From: Limivivens faecihominis | Lineage (GTDB): Bacteria; Bacillota; Clostridia; Lachnospirales; Lachnospiraceae | Assembly: GCF_020686945.1 (NCBI RefSeq) | Contig: NZ_JAJEPR010000007.1 | Location: 62,001-126,000, forward strand | Direction of reading: 5' to 3' | DNA length: 64,000 bases | Part shown: positions 15,556 through 23,616 of the stretch, one piece after another | Layout: the number at the start of each line of letters is the position of its first letter | Numbering within the stretch: the stretch's first letter is position 1 | Program-made: the position numbers and the translations under genes | The notes under the pieces: model-generated | Seen by the model: the letters and a program-made list of their open reading frames with translations, nothing else | What the model was told of the DNA's origin: nothing | Database searches by the model: none

Positions 15556-15584
15556 ATTCTATCGCAGTCTTTCGCCGGCTACAA
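15556..15584 (-). promoter_or_regulatory. Promoter of the oleate hydratase gene
   Basis: On the minus strand -35 TTGTAG (15579-15584) and -10 TAGAAT (15556-15561) are 17 bases apart, about 55 bp before the start codon. No clear palindromic TetR operator was identified. Confidence 0.55.
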
Positions 15585-15660
15585 TTAACAAACCATAAAG
15601 AATGATAAACTTTTTGACAATCGCGCCGTTTTGTAAAGTAAGTATTCCCCATTTTTCCGT

Positions 15661-15694
15661 AAAAAAACGGCGCCACCATTTTTTGATGACACCG
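15661..15694 (-). terminator. Terminator after the TetR gene
   Basis: CGGTGTCA pairs with TGGCGCCG through two G-U pairs and is followed by seven T on the minus strand. Confidence 0.75.
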
Positions 15695-15700
15695 ATTTTC

Positions 15701-16282
15701 TCAGAAAATTTTTAAGTTTCCCTTTGCCATATTTTCCGCATTTTTCAGGGAATTGATGATGTTTCCGTGCATGGTAACGCAGATCTTTTCCGCCAGCTCT
15801 CTGGGTTCTTCCTTCATGCCCCTGCGGATCCAGTCCAGCATCACGCCCACAAAACTGTACTTGTAAAAATGAGCGATAAACTCCCGTTCTTCCTTCGGAA
15901 CGTCCATGCCCACGGCCTGCTCTTCCACCACGCCGGCAATCAGCCCGTAAGTCAGACTGAAAAGATAATTTTCGATCTGCTCCCGGCTCACACTCCGGTA
16001 GACATTTAATATGAAGGGTTTGTTTTCCTGGACCACCTCAAAGATCTGCAGGATCCCCTCCTGCCAGGTAGCGTAAGTCTTTTTCCCCTGGAGCGCCCGG
16101 GTGGCATCCTCAATGCAGGCCCATTCCACAAGATCGTAAATATCCTTGAAATGATAGTAAAAGGCCATCCGGCTGATGCCGCAGTCGCTGGTCAGATCGC
16201 TGATCGTAATCTTATCCAGAGGCTTCTTGAGGAGGAATTTTTTCAGGGAGTCTTCCAGTGCGTACTTTGTCAGGTTCTGCAT
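15701..16282 (-). CDS. TetR/AcrR family regulator
   Basis: A 193-residue protein with a TetR N-terminal helix-turn-helix (about 10-55: SLKKFLLKKPLDKITISDLTSDCGISRMAFYYHFKDIYDLVEW). Its helical C-terminal ligand domain resembles the DhaS/TetR_C_8 group (IAHFYKYSFVGVMLDWIRRGMKEEPRELAEKI). Such regulators bind small effectors; beside an oleate hydratase gene a fatty-acid effector is plausible. It lies 201 bp upstream of ohyA on the same strand, separated by a terminator, and 34 bp after glmS. The family is clear; the target is inference. Confidence 0.85.
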   Translation of the reverse strand: MQNLTKYALEDSLKKFLLKKPLDKITISDLTSDCGISRMAFYYHFKDIYDLVEWACIEDATRALQGKKTYATWQEGILQIFEVVQENKPFILNVYRSVSREQIENYLFSLTYGLIAGVVEEQAVGMDVPKEEREFIAHFYKYSFVGVMLDWIRRGMKEEPRELAEKICVTMHGNIINSLKNAENMAKGNLKIF

Positions 16283-16316
16283 AAACAGTCCGCCTTTCCT
16301 AGTGTATAGCTCCAGT

Positions 16317-18155
16317 TTACTCCACTGTCACACTTTTGGCAAGGTTTCTCGGTTTATCCACATCAAGTCCCCGGGCCACGGAGATATAATAGGCCAGAAG
16401 CTGCAGCGGAATCACCGCGAGACTTGTGGCAAAACAGCTCTCTGTCCGCGGAACATAGATCGTAAAGTCCGCGGTATCCTCCATGGAATAGCTGCCGTAA
16501 CTGGTCAGCCCCAGCACCGAAGCGCCACGGCTCTTGACCTCCACCAGGTTGCTAATCTCTTTTTCAAAAAGCTCCTGCTGTGTGGCCACGCCCACAACCA
16601 GAACGCCGTTTTCCACCAGGGAAATCGTTCCGTGCTTTAATTCTCCCGCTGCGTAGGCCTCAGAATGGATATAGGAAATTTCCTTGAGCTTCAGGGAACC
16701 TTCCATGGAAATCGCATAATCCAGCCCTCTTCCGATGAAAAAGACATCCTTCGTATGGGAAAATTTGTTGGCCAGCCACTGAATCCGCTCTTTTTCATCG
16801 AGGATCCGCTGAATTTTTTCCGGAAGCTTCAAGAGCTCCTGGATATAGTGATCTGCTTCCTCTCTGCTGATGCATTCCCGCACCTCGCCGAAAAGAATGC
16901 CGATGAGATAAATCGCCGCCAGCTGAGTGCTGTAGGCCTTGGTCGTTGCCACGGAAATCTCCGGTCCGGCCCAGGTGTAAAAGACGCTGTCCGCCTCTCT
17001 CGCAATCGAGCTTCCCACCACATTTACGATGCCAAGCACAGGAAAGCCCCGCTTTTTTGACTCCCGGAGAGCCGCCAGGGAATCCGCCGTCTCGCCGGAC
17101 TGGCTCACAATCACCACCAGCGTGTGCTCGGAGAGAATTGGATTCCGGTAGCGGAATTCAGAAGCCAGGTCGATGTCTACGGGAATGCCGGAAAGCTTTT
17201 CCAGCACATATTTTGCCGCCGCGCAGACGTGGTAGGCAGAACCGCAGGCCACCATCTGGATCCGGCTGATTTTCCGGATGTCCTCATCAGAAAGACCAAG
17301 CTCCTCGATGACAATTTTTCCATCCTTGATCCTCGGATGAATCGTATCTGCCACGGCTTTCGGCTGCTCGTAGATCTCCTTCAGCATAAAATGCTCAAAA
17401 CCGCCTTTTTCCGCAGATTTCGCATCCCACTCCACGGTCCTGAACTCTTTTTCCAGGACCTCCTGGTCCACGTCGTAGAAAGTGATGGTATCTTTGGTTA
17501 ACTCTGCGATCTCCATATCGGAAATGTAGCAGACGTTTTTCGTATATTTCAGAATTGCTGGTACGTCGGAAGCGATGAAGTTTCCATTCTCCGACCGGCC
17601 GATAATCAGCGGGCTGTCTTTCCGCACCGCATAAATTTTTCCCGGCTGGTCTTTGAAAAGGATACCCAGCGCATAGGAACCGCGGATACGGCCCAGGGCC
17701 CGGGCGATAGCCTCCAGAGGATTGCCTTTATAATAGTAATCGAGAAGATGGGCCACCACCTCGGTGTCTGTCTCCGACAGAAAGACAAAGCCTTTTTTCT
17801 GGAGATACTCCTTCAGCTCCTTATAGTTCTCGATGATGCCGTTATGGACCACAACGATCCGTTTGTCTTTGGAACAATGGGGGTGAGCGTTTGCCACTGA
17901 AGGCTCCCCGTGGGTTGCCCAGCGGGTGTGACCGATACCACAGGTGCCGCTTACCGCTTTTCCATTGTCCGTCATCTCCTTCAGCGCCTGGAGCCGGCCT
18001 TTTGCCTTAAGAATCTCGATCCGGTTCTCGCCGTCCCGCAGGTCAGAAACCGCAATACCGGCGGAATCATAGCCCCGGTATTCCAGTCTCGAAAGGCCGC
18101 TTAACAGCACCGGCGCTGCGTTCCATGCTCCTACATATCCAACAATTCCGCACAT
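16317..18155 (-). CDS. glmS: Glutamine-fructose-6-phosphate aminotransferase (isomerizing)
   Basis: This 612-residue enzyme makes glucosamine-6-phosphate from fructose-6-phosphate and glutamine, the entry step to UDP-GlcNAc and peptidoglycan. Its N-terminal class II glutamine amidotransferase domain starts with the catalytic Cys after Met (MCGIVGYVG) and has CGIGHTRWATHGEPS. Two SIS isomerase domains follow (SQSGETADSLAALRESKKRG; GRGLDYAISMEGSLKLKEISYIHSEAYAAGELKHG). The C-terminus DKPRNLAKSVTVE is typical. It starts 3 bases after the glmM stop. No glmS ribozyme is visible, and transcription must come through glmM. Confidence 0.98.
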   Translation of the reverse strand: MCGIVGYVGAWNAAPVLLSGLSRLEYRGYDSAGIAVSDLRDGENRIEILKAKGRLQALKEMTDNGKAVSGTCGIGHTRWATHGEPSVANAHPHCSKDKRIVVVHNGIIENYKELKEYLQKKGFVFLSETDTEVVAHLLDYYYKGNPLEAIARALGRIRGSYALGILFKDQPGKIYAVRKDSPLIIGRSENGNFIASDVPAILKYTKNVCYISDMEIAELTKDTITFYDVDQEVLEKEFRTVEWDAKSAEKGGFEHFMLKEIYEQPKAVADTIHPRIKDGKIVIEELGLSDEDIRKISRIQMVACGSAYHVCAAAKYVLEKLSGIPVDIDLASEFRYRNPILSEHTLVVIVSQSGETADSLAALRESKKRGFPVLGIVNVVGSSIAREADSVFYTWAGPEISVATTKAYSTQLAAIYLIGILFGEVRECISREEADHYIQELLKLPEKIQRILDEKERIQWLANKFSHTKDVFFIGRGLDYAISMEGSLKLKEISYIHSEAYAAGELKHGTISLVENGVLVVGVATQQELFEKEISNLVEVKSRGASVLGLTSYGSYSMEDTADFTIYVPRTESCFATSLAVIPLQLLAYYISVARGLDVDKPRNLAKSVTVE

Positions 18156-18158
18156 CCG

Positions 18159-19517
18159 TCAGTCCTCCCGGTAGCCCTTTTTCACGATCACGTCGATAAC
18201 CTCATCCACATATTTTTCACAGAGAGCTTCCTCCCCGGCTTCCACCATGACGCGGACCACAGGCTCGGTTCCGCTCTCACGCACCAGGATGCGACCGTCA
18301 GCTCCCAGCTTTTCGCCCACAGCCTTGACTGCTGCCTGGACGTCCGGATCGTTCTGGGCTGCCGCTTTGTCCGTCACGCGGATATTTTTCAGAACCTGAG
18401 GATAAACAGGCACCGGAGCTGCCAGCTCAGCCAGCGTCTTTTTCTTCTCCAGCATAACTTCCATCATCTTGATGGCCGTCAGGATACCATCGCCGGTGGT
18501 TGCATATTTCCGGAAAATGATATGACCGGACTGCTCGCCGCCCACGCGGTAACCGTTGGCGGACATATTCTCATAGACATATTTATCGCCGACAGCCGTT
18601 TTCTCGTACTCGATTCCGGCCTCGTCCAGAGCCTTATAAAGACCGAAGTTTGACATCACCGTGGTGACAACCTTGTTTCCGGCCAGCTTGCCGCGCTCTT
18701 TGAGGTAACAGCCGTAGATATAGATGATCATATCGCCGTTTACCACGTTTCCGTTCTCATCCACGCAGAGACAGCGGTCCGCATCGCCGTCAAAGGCAAA
18801 ACCGACATCCAGGCCTTTCTCTTTCACCAGCTTCTGCAGGCCCTCGATGTGGGTGGAACCACAGTTCGTGTTGATGTTCGTGCCGTCCGGCTCGTTGTTG
18901 ATCACATAGGTCTTGGCTCCCAGCGCATCGAAAACGCTCTTCGCAATCATCCAGGCGCTGCCGTTCGCACAGTCGAGGCCGACTTTTTTGTTCTTGTAGG
19001 AGCGGGTGGCCAGGGAAATCAGATAGCCGATGTAGCGGTTTCTTCCCATGGCGTAATCTACAGTACGGCCGATGTTTTCCCTGGTTGCAAAAGGAATCTC
19101 TCCGGAAAGGCCGTCGATATAAGCCTCAATCTTCAGAATAGTCTCCTCATCCATTTTTTCACCATTACTGTTGATGAGCTTGATTCCGTTGTCATAGTAG
19201 GGATTGTGGCTGGCGGAAATCATAATACCACAGTCGAAATCCTCGGTTCTTGCCACATAGGAGACAGAAGGAGTCGTGGTTACATGAAGCAGATAAGCCT
19301 CCGCACCGGAAGCAGTCAGGCCTGAAACCAGCGCATACTCAAACATATAAGAGGAAAGGCGGGTGTCTTTTCCGATAACGATCTTGCACTTCTCGCCCTC
19401 TTCTTTATTTCTTCCATAGTACCAGCCCAGGAAACGACCGATCTTGTAAGCGTGTTCAGCAGTCAGGTTCTTATTGGCTTCCCCACGGAAACCGTCTGTT
19501 CCAAAATATTTTCCCAT
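18159..19517 (-). CDS. glmM: Phosphoglucosamine mutase
   Basis: This 452-residue enzyme interconverts glucosamine-6-phosphate and glucosamine-1-phosphate, the step after GlmS. The start MGKYFGTDGFRGEAN is characteristic and fixes the start at 19517 (AAGGAG 9 bases upstream), against an in-frame ATG 30 bases earlier. The active-site phosphoserine loop is GIMISASHNPYYDNGIK (about residues 93-110), the Mg-binding loop is FAFDGDADRCL, sugar binding is at GGEQSGH, and phosphate binding is at RESGTEPVVRVM. It forms an operon with glmS in the pathway order reversed. Confidence 0.97.
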   Translation of the reverse strand: MGKYFGTDGFRGEANKNLTAEHAYKIGRFLGWYYGRNKEEGEKCKIVIGKDTRLSSYMFEYALVSGLTASGAEAYLLHVTTTPSVSYVARTEDFDCGIMISASHNPYYDNGIKLINSNGEKMDEETILKIEAYIDGLSGEIPFATRENIGRTVDYAMGRNRYIGYLISLATRSYKNKKVGLDCANGSAWMIAKSVFDALGAKTYVINNEPDGTNINTNCGSTHIEGLQKLVKEKGLDVGFAFDGDADRCLCVDENGNVVNGDMIIYIYGCYLKERGKLAGNKVVTTVMSNFGLYKALDEAGIEYEKTAVGDKYVYENMSANGYRVGGEQSGHIIFRKYATTGDGILTAIKMMEVMLEKKKTLAELAAPVPVYPQVLKNIRVTDKAAAQNDPDVQAAVKAVGEKLGADGRILVRESGTEPVVRVMVEAGEEALCEKYVDEVIDVIVKKGYRED

Positions 19518-19704
19518 AATATTATTCTCCTTAACGATTTTTTTCAATGAATAAAGGCTATGGACTAAACTACAATTATCTATACTACCATAGATTTATA
19601 CTTTTGGCTAGTTTTTTTGCACATTTTTCTTTTTCGTAAAAATCCACCAATTTTTCTAAAGCTATAATTGTAATATGAGTAGAAGAAAAAAAGGTGCGCT
19701 TCCC

Positions 19705-19732
19705 TTCACAAGTGAAAAGAATGTGTTATACT
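19705..19732 (+). promoter_or_regulatory. Promoter of the 19773-23511 gene pair
   Basis: -35 TTCACA (19705-19710) and -10 TATACT (19727-19732) are 16 bases apart, 40 bp before the first start codon. Confidence 0.65.
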
Positions 19733-19772
19733 AAAGACCATAAAAATCGCAAAGGAGGGGACTTCTGGAAAG

Positions 19773-22133
19773 ATGAGCTACTGGATTTTAGAATTTATCC
19801 GGGTAGGGATCGGATACATTTTTCTGATGTATCTCTGGCCATCCGTCATTTTCCGAAAACACTTATCCGGGAAAAGCCTGACTTATCGTTTTGCTTTCTG
19901 TTCCACAGTTTCCGTTTTACTGATCAACACGCTTGTTCTGAGCCTGGGGCTCTTTCATATCTTAGACGGACGCATTGTATTTTTCCTTTTTTATGGAATC
20001 TTTATCGCATCCATCCTCAAAGAAAAAAGGCTTCGCCTGCGTGTATCCGGGCAGCTCAGAAAACTTTTTGCCGGAAAGCTGGGCTGGAAATCTTTTCTTA
20101 CAGCTCTGGCCGATGACAGTAAATATCTTCTCGTCACATTTTTCCGCAGATTGAATCAGAAAATAAAAGGTCGAAGACTGGAATACGGCATTTTAAGCGT
20201 GCTTATCCTTTTTGCAATTGCCTATTTTTCCTATGGAGCCTTTCAAAACCATTCCTATGGCTGGGGTGACATGTACGTTCATCATGCCTGGATCTACGGC
20301 CTTAAGGAAGGCAATATTTTCTCGGCTGGCGTTTACCCGGAGGCCATGCACTGCTTTATTTACAGTATGGATGTGCTCTTTGGAATCTCCATATACAGCT
20401 GTCTTCTCTTCCTCGGGGAAATTCATGTGGCGGCTCTCCTGGTGGCCGTCTACTGCCTGTTCCGGGAAATCCTGAAATCCAGGTATACAGTTTACCTGAT
20501 ATTAGCGGCATTTCTGACCATAGACGTTGTCTGCATCGATGAGATTTACGGCATGGCCCGGCTGCAGTACACGATTCCCCAGGAGTTCGGCTTATATACG
20601 CTATTCTTATGTACGCTGTATTTAATCCGTTTTCTGAAAAGAGAGAACAAAGGCTTTGACGGAAATCTTTTTCTCTTTATGACCTCTCTGGCCGCTTCTC
20701 TTGCCATCCACTTTTATGTCACAATTATGGCCTTTTTCCTCTGTGCTTCTTTTGCCGTTTTCGGTCTGAACCAGATTTTTCGGAAAAAGAATTTCGGTGT
20801 GCTGGTGACGGCTGTTATCCTGGGAGTCGTCATTTCCACCCTGCCCATGGTGCTGGCTTTTGCCTCCGGAATCCCGCTTCAGGGATCTCTGAACTGGGGC
20901 ATGAACATTATAAACGGTACGGACACCAAAGAAGGACGAAGCCAGGCGGTACAGACGAGCACAGGGGAAAGTACCGAAGCGATGACCGGAATTACAGCGG
21001 AAAAGGGCAGCGAAAATGCCTCTTCCCTTCCGTCCCAGTCCCAGCTCGACAGCCAGCAGGGCACAGTCATTGAAATGGAAAGCAGCACCAACGTACCGAA
21101 AACGCCTCTTGTCAAAAAGGTGGCCGATGCGGTGATCCGCAGCCTGAAACTGGTTTACCAGTACGGCTATGTGCAGCTCTACGGAAGATCCCGGGCTGGC
21201 TGGCTGCTCCGTTTTACCATAATTGCGGCAATCCTCACCCTCGTAAATGTGGTGATTTCCATTGTGCGCCTGAAAAAAATATCCTTTAACATGTATGCTG
21301 GAATAACCACAGCCTCTTTTCTTTTCATGCTGCTTTATGCGGCGCCTTTCCTCGGCCTGCCGGAAATTATTGCCGGAGCCAGACTCTGTCTGCCGGAACA
21401 GATTCTGCTTCTTGCCATGATGGCCATTCCTGCGGACGAGCTCTTTTTCCTGTTGGAAAAAACGAAGGCCGGACATTTTGTCCCGCAAATCAGTCTTGCA
21501 GGTGTCCTCGCAATCTATGCAGGCACCAATTATTTCGGGGTGTTCCACGGCTATCTATACTACGAACTGACCAGATATAATGCCGCAGTGGAACTGACCA
21601 GTGAAATTATGGACGCTTATCCGCAGTACAGTTATACGATCATCTCCACCACGGAAGAACTATACCAGTCGGTAGAGGACGCCAGACATGAGGAAATCCT
21701 TGATTTTTACAATAAATCCCGGCTGGTGGACTATTACATTCCTACGGAATACCTTTTCTTCTATATAGAGAAGAACCCGATTTACTATTCCCAGTATCAC
21801 TTTTTCTCCGGTCCGCGCTGGCTGGCCCAGGATAAATATACGAAATATTACGAATATTCCACTGCGGTTCTGAGTATCGGCGACGGCATTGAGCATTCGG
21901 AAATTTCGGAGGAAGCCGTTGGCGAGTCTCTTTTAACCACGAGTAAAGCTTCCGACGCCTATTCCGTCATCATAAACCGGACGATTCTGGAATCGGAGAT
22001 GTACCACTGGTGCCAGGAATTTAAGACCCGTCTTCCCAATGAGATCAAAGTTTATTACGAAGATGAAAATTTCATCTGCTATGTGGTAAAGCAGAATCCG
22101 GCGCATCTTTATAACCTTAACCTTGAAAAATAA
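19773..22133 (+). CDS. Large polytopic membrane protein, GT-C glycosyltransferase-like
   Basis: A 786-residue protein with about 12-14 hydrophobic segments (first at 5-22, last near 590-605), then a roughly 180-residue soluble, Tyr-rich C-terminal domain. Early in the sequence, WGDMYVHHAWIYGLKEGN resembles the acidic first-loop motif of GT-C glycosyltransferases. A low-complexity Ser/Thr/Gln stretch (about 390-440, GRSQAVQTSTGESTEAMTG) likely forms an extracytoplasmic linker. A role in transferring sugar from a lipid carrier to cell-surface material is plausible but not proven. AAGGAGG lies 14 bases upstream, rather far. The next gene is 19 bp downstream. Confidence 0.65.
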   Translation: MSYWILEFIRVGIGYIFLMYLWPSVIFRKHLSGKSLTYRFAFCSTVSVLLINTLVLSLGLFHILDGRIVFFLFYGIFIASILKEKRLRLRVSGQLRKLFAGKLGWKSFLTALADDSKYLLVTFFRRLNQKIKGRRLEYGILSVLILFAIAYFSYGAFQNHSYGWGDMYVHHAWIYGLKEGNIFSAGVYPEAMHCFIYSMDVLFGISIYSCLLFLGEIHVAALLVAVYCLFREILKSRYTVYLILAAFLTIDVVCIDEIYGMARLQYTIPQEFGLYTLFLCTLYLIRFLKRENKGFDGNLFLFMTSLAASLAIHFYVTIMAFFLCASFAVFGLNQIFRKKNFGVLVTAVILGVVISTLPMVLAFASGIPLQGSLNWGMNIINGTDTKEGRSQAVQTSTGESTEAMTGITAEKGSENASSLPSQSQLDSQQGTVIEMESSTNVPKTPLVKKVADAVIRSLKLVYQYGYVQLYGRSRAGWLLRFTIIAAILTLVNVVISIVRLKKISFNMYAGITTASFLFMLLYAAPFLGLPEIIAGARLCLPEQILLLAMMAIPADELFFLLEKTKAGHFVPQISLAGVLAIYAGTNYFGVFHGYLYYELTRYNAAVELTSEIMDAYPQYSYTIISTTEELYQSVEDARHEEILDFYNKSRLVDYYIPTEYLFFYIEKNPIYYSQYHFFSGPRWLAQDKYTKYYEYSTAVLSIGDGIEHSEISEEAVGESLLTTSKASDAYSVIINRTILESEMYHWCQEFKTRLPNEIKVYYEDENFICYVVKQNPAHLYNLNLEK

Positions 22134-22152
22134 CCCCCGAAAGGAGGAAAAA

Positions 22153-23511
22153 ATGAAAAGAAAACGCTGGTGGCTGCAGGCCGCAGGAGTCATCGTGCTG
22201 ACTGCCCTGCTTGCAGCAGGCATCTGGATCTTTTCTCAGAAGAACACAAAAGAATACGAGCCTTCCGATGAAGCCTTTGGAAATCCCCTCATGGGATACG
22301 CTCCCTGCGCCTGGAATGCCGAAGTCCGGGAGGACGTTTCCCTGCTGTATATGGACATCACCTGGGCAGAACTGGAGCCCGAGGAAGGCCAGTACAACTG
22401 GGAGGGCATCGAGAAGGAAAATCAGTTGGAACGCTGGCGGGAGGAAGGAAAACACATCGTATTAAGATTTGTCTGCGACGTGCCCGGAAGCGAGACGCAT
22501 ATGGATATTCCGGAATGGCTCTATGAGAAAACGAATCACGCAGGTACCTGGTACGACGTATCCTTCGGCAAGGGCTTTGCTCCGGATTACAACAACGAGA
22601 TTTTTATCTCCTGCCATCAAAAAGCGGTGGAAGCCATGGGGGAACATCTGGGGCAGGACGGACTCATCAGCTACATTGAGCTTGGAAGTCTCGGGCACTG
22701 GGGCGAATGGCATGTCAATTACAGTGTCGGCATCCAGCCTCTTCCGCTGGAAGACATAAGAGAACAGTATGTGGCGCCCTGGACGACTGCTTTTCCCAAC
22801 GCGATGCTCCTCATGCGCCGACCTTTTTCTCACGCCGCAAAATATGGAACCGGCCTTTATAATGATATGACGGGAGAACCGAGCGAGACGGCCGCATGGC
22901 TCCGCGAAATTGAAAATGGCGGCAATCTGAGTCAGACAGATGAAAAAAATGCCCTCTCTCCCATGACGGATTTCTGGAAAACCGCCCCCGTAGGCGGAGA
23001 GTTTACCAGCTCTCTTTCCATGGAAGAAATGCTGACTGCCAGTCTCTCCCAGACTGTGGAGCTGATTCAGGAATCTCACACAACCTTCCTGGGACCGAAT
23101 GCAGCGAATGCCAAATATCTGGAGGGGTATGAAACTGTACTGAAAAATATAGGCTACCGTTTATGGATCTTAAAAGCCACGCTCTCCCGGAGCCTTCGCG
23201 GAACGAAGCTGAGTCTCATCTGGGAAAATGACGGGGCGGCACCCTTCTACAGGGACTGGCCGGTGTGGGTGTATGTGACGGATGAAGACGGGAATACCAT
23301 TGAGAAAAAGCAGGTGAAACTTTCCCTGTCTTCGATTCTTCCCGGAGAAACTATAGAGACGGACACTCTGCTTGACACCAGGAAGCTTTTCGAGCTTGCG
23401 GGCGAGAACTACCATATCAGCATTGGTGTAGAAGATCCCACGATAGGAAAAACAGGTTTACGCTTTGCAATGCAGGGCGATTACAAAGATGGACAAAATT
23501 TTCTGTGGTAA
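22153..23511 (+). CDS. DUF4832-type membrane-anchored TIM-barrel protein
   Basis: A 452-residue protein with an N-terminal signal anchor (KRKRWWLQAAGVIVLTALLA, about 2-25). A glycoside-hydrolase-like barrel region follows (NPLMGYAPCAWNA, LYMDITWAELEPEEGQYNWEGIEKEN, VLRFVCDVPG, SYIELGSLGHWGEWHV). After that comes a beta-sandwich part matching DUF4832 (ILKATLSRSLRGTKLSLIWENDGAAPFYRDWPV). The WAELEPEEGQYNWE segment is typical of beta-galactosidase/GH42-like folds. The enzymatic activity is unknown. The start at 22153 was preferred because AAGGAGG lies 6 bases upstream and the signal anchor then begins properly. It is paired with the membrane glycosyltransferase-like gene. Confidence 0.75.
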   Translation: MKRKRWWLQAAGVIVLTALLAAGIWIFSQKNTKEYEPSDEAFGNPLMGYAPCAWNAEVREDVSLLYMDITWAELEPEEGQYNWEGIEKENQLERWREEGKHIVLRFVCDVPGSETHMDIPEWLYEKTNHAGTWYDVSFGKGFAPDYNNEIFISCHQKAVEAMGEHLGQDGLISYIELGSLGHWGEWHVNYSVGIQPLPLEDIREQYVAPWTTAFPNAMLLMRRPFSHAAKYGTGLYNDMTGEPSETAAWLREIENGGNLSQTDEKNALSPMTDFWKTAPVGGEFTSSLSMEEMLTASLSQTVELIQESHTTFLGPNAANAKYLEGYETVLKNIGYRLWILKATLSRSLRGTKLSLIWENDGAAPFYRDWPVWVYVTDEDGNTIEKKQVKLSLSSILPGETIETDTLLDTRKLFELAGENYHISIGVEDPTIGKTGLRFAMQGDYKDGQNFLW

Positions 23512-23580
23512 TCTCCTTTTTTTGTAAAAAATTACCCATTTTGAGAAAGTATGTTGTAAAATAGGAGTATGAGAAAAAAC

Positions 23581-23597
23581 GGTGCAGTTCGCTGCAC
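23581..23597 (+). promoter_or_regulatory. UUCG-tetraloop hairpin in the leader of the CAP gene
   Basis: GTGCAG-TTCG-CTGCAC forms a very stable 6-bp hairpin 20 bases before the start codon, just upstream of AAGGAGG. It may stabilise the mRNA end. Confidence 0.5.
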
Positions 23598-23616
23598 GGA
23601 TGAAAAGGAGGAGCTT

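Noticed and set aside
18156..19517. glmS ribozyme
   Set aside because: glmS starts 3 bases after glmM and no ribozyme-like leader exists there or before glmM.
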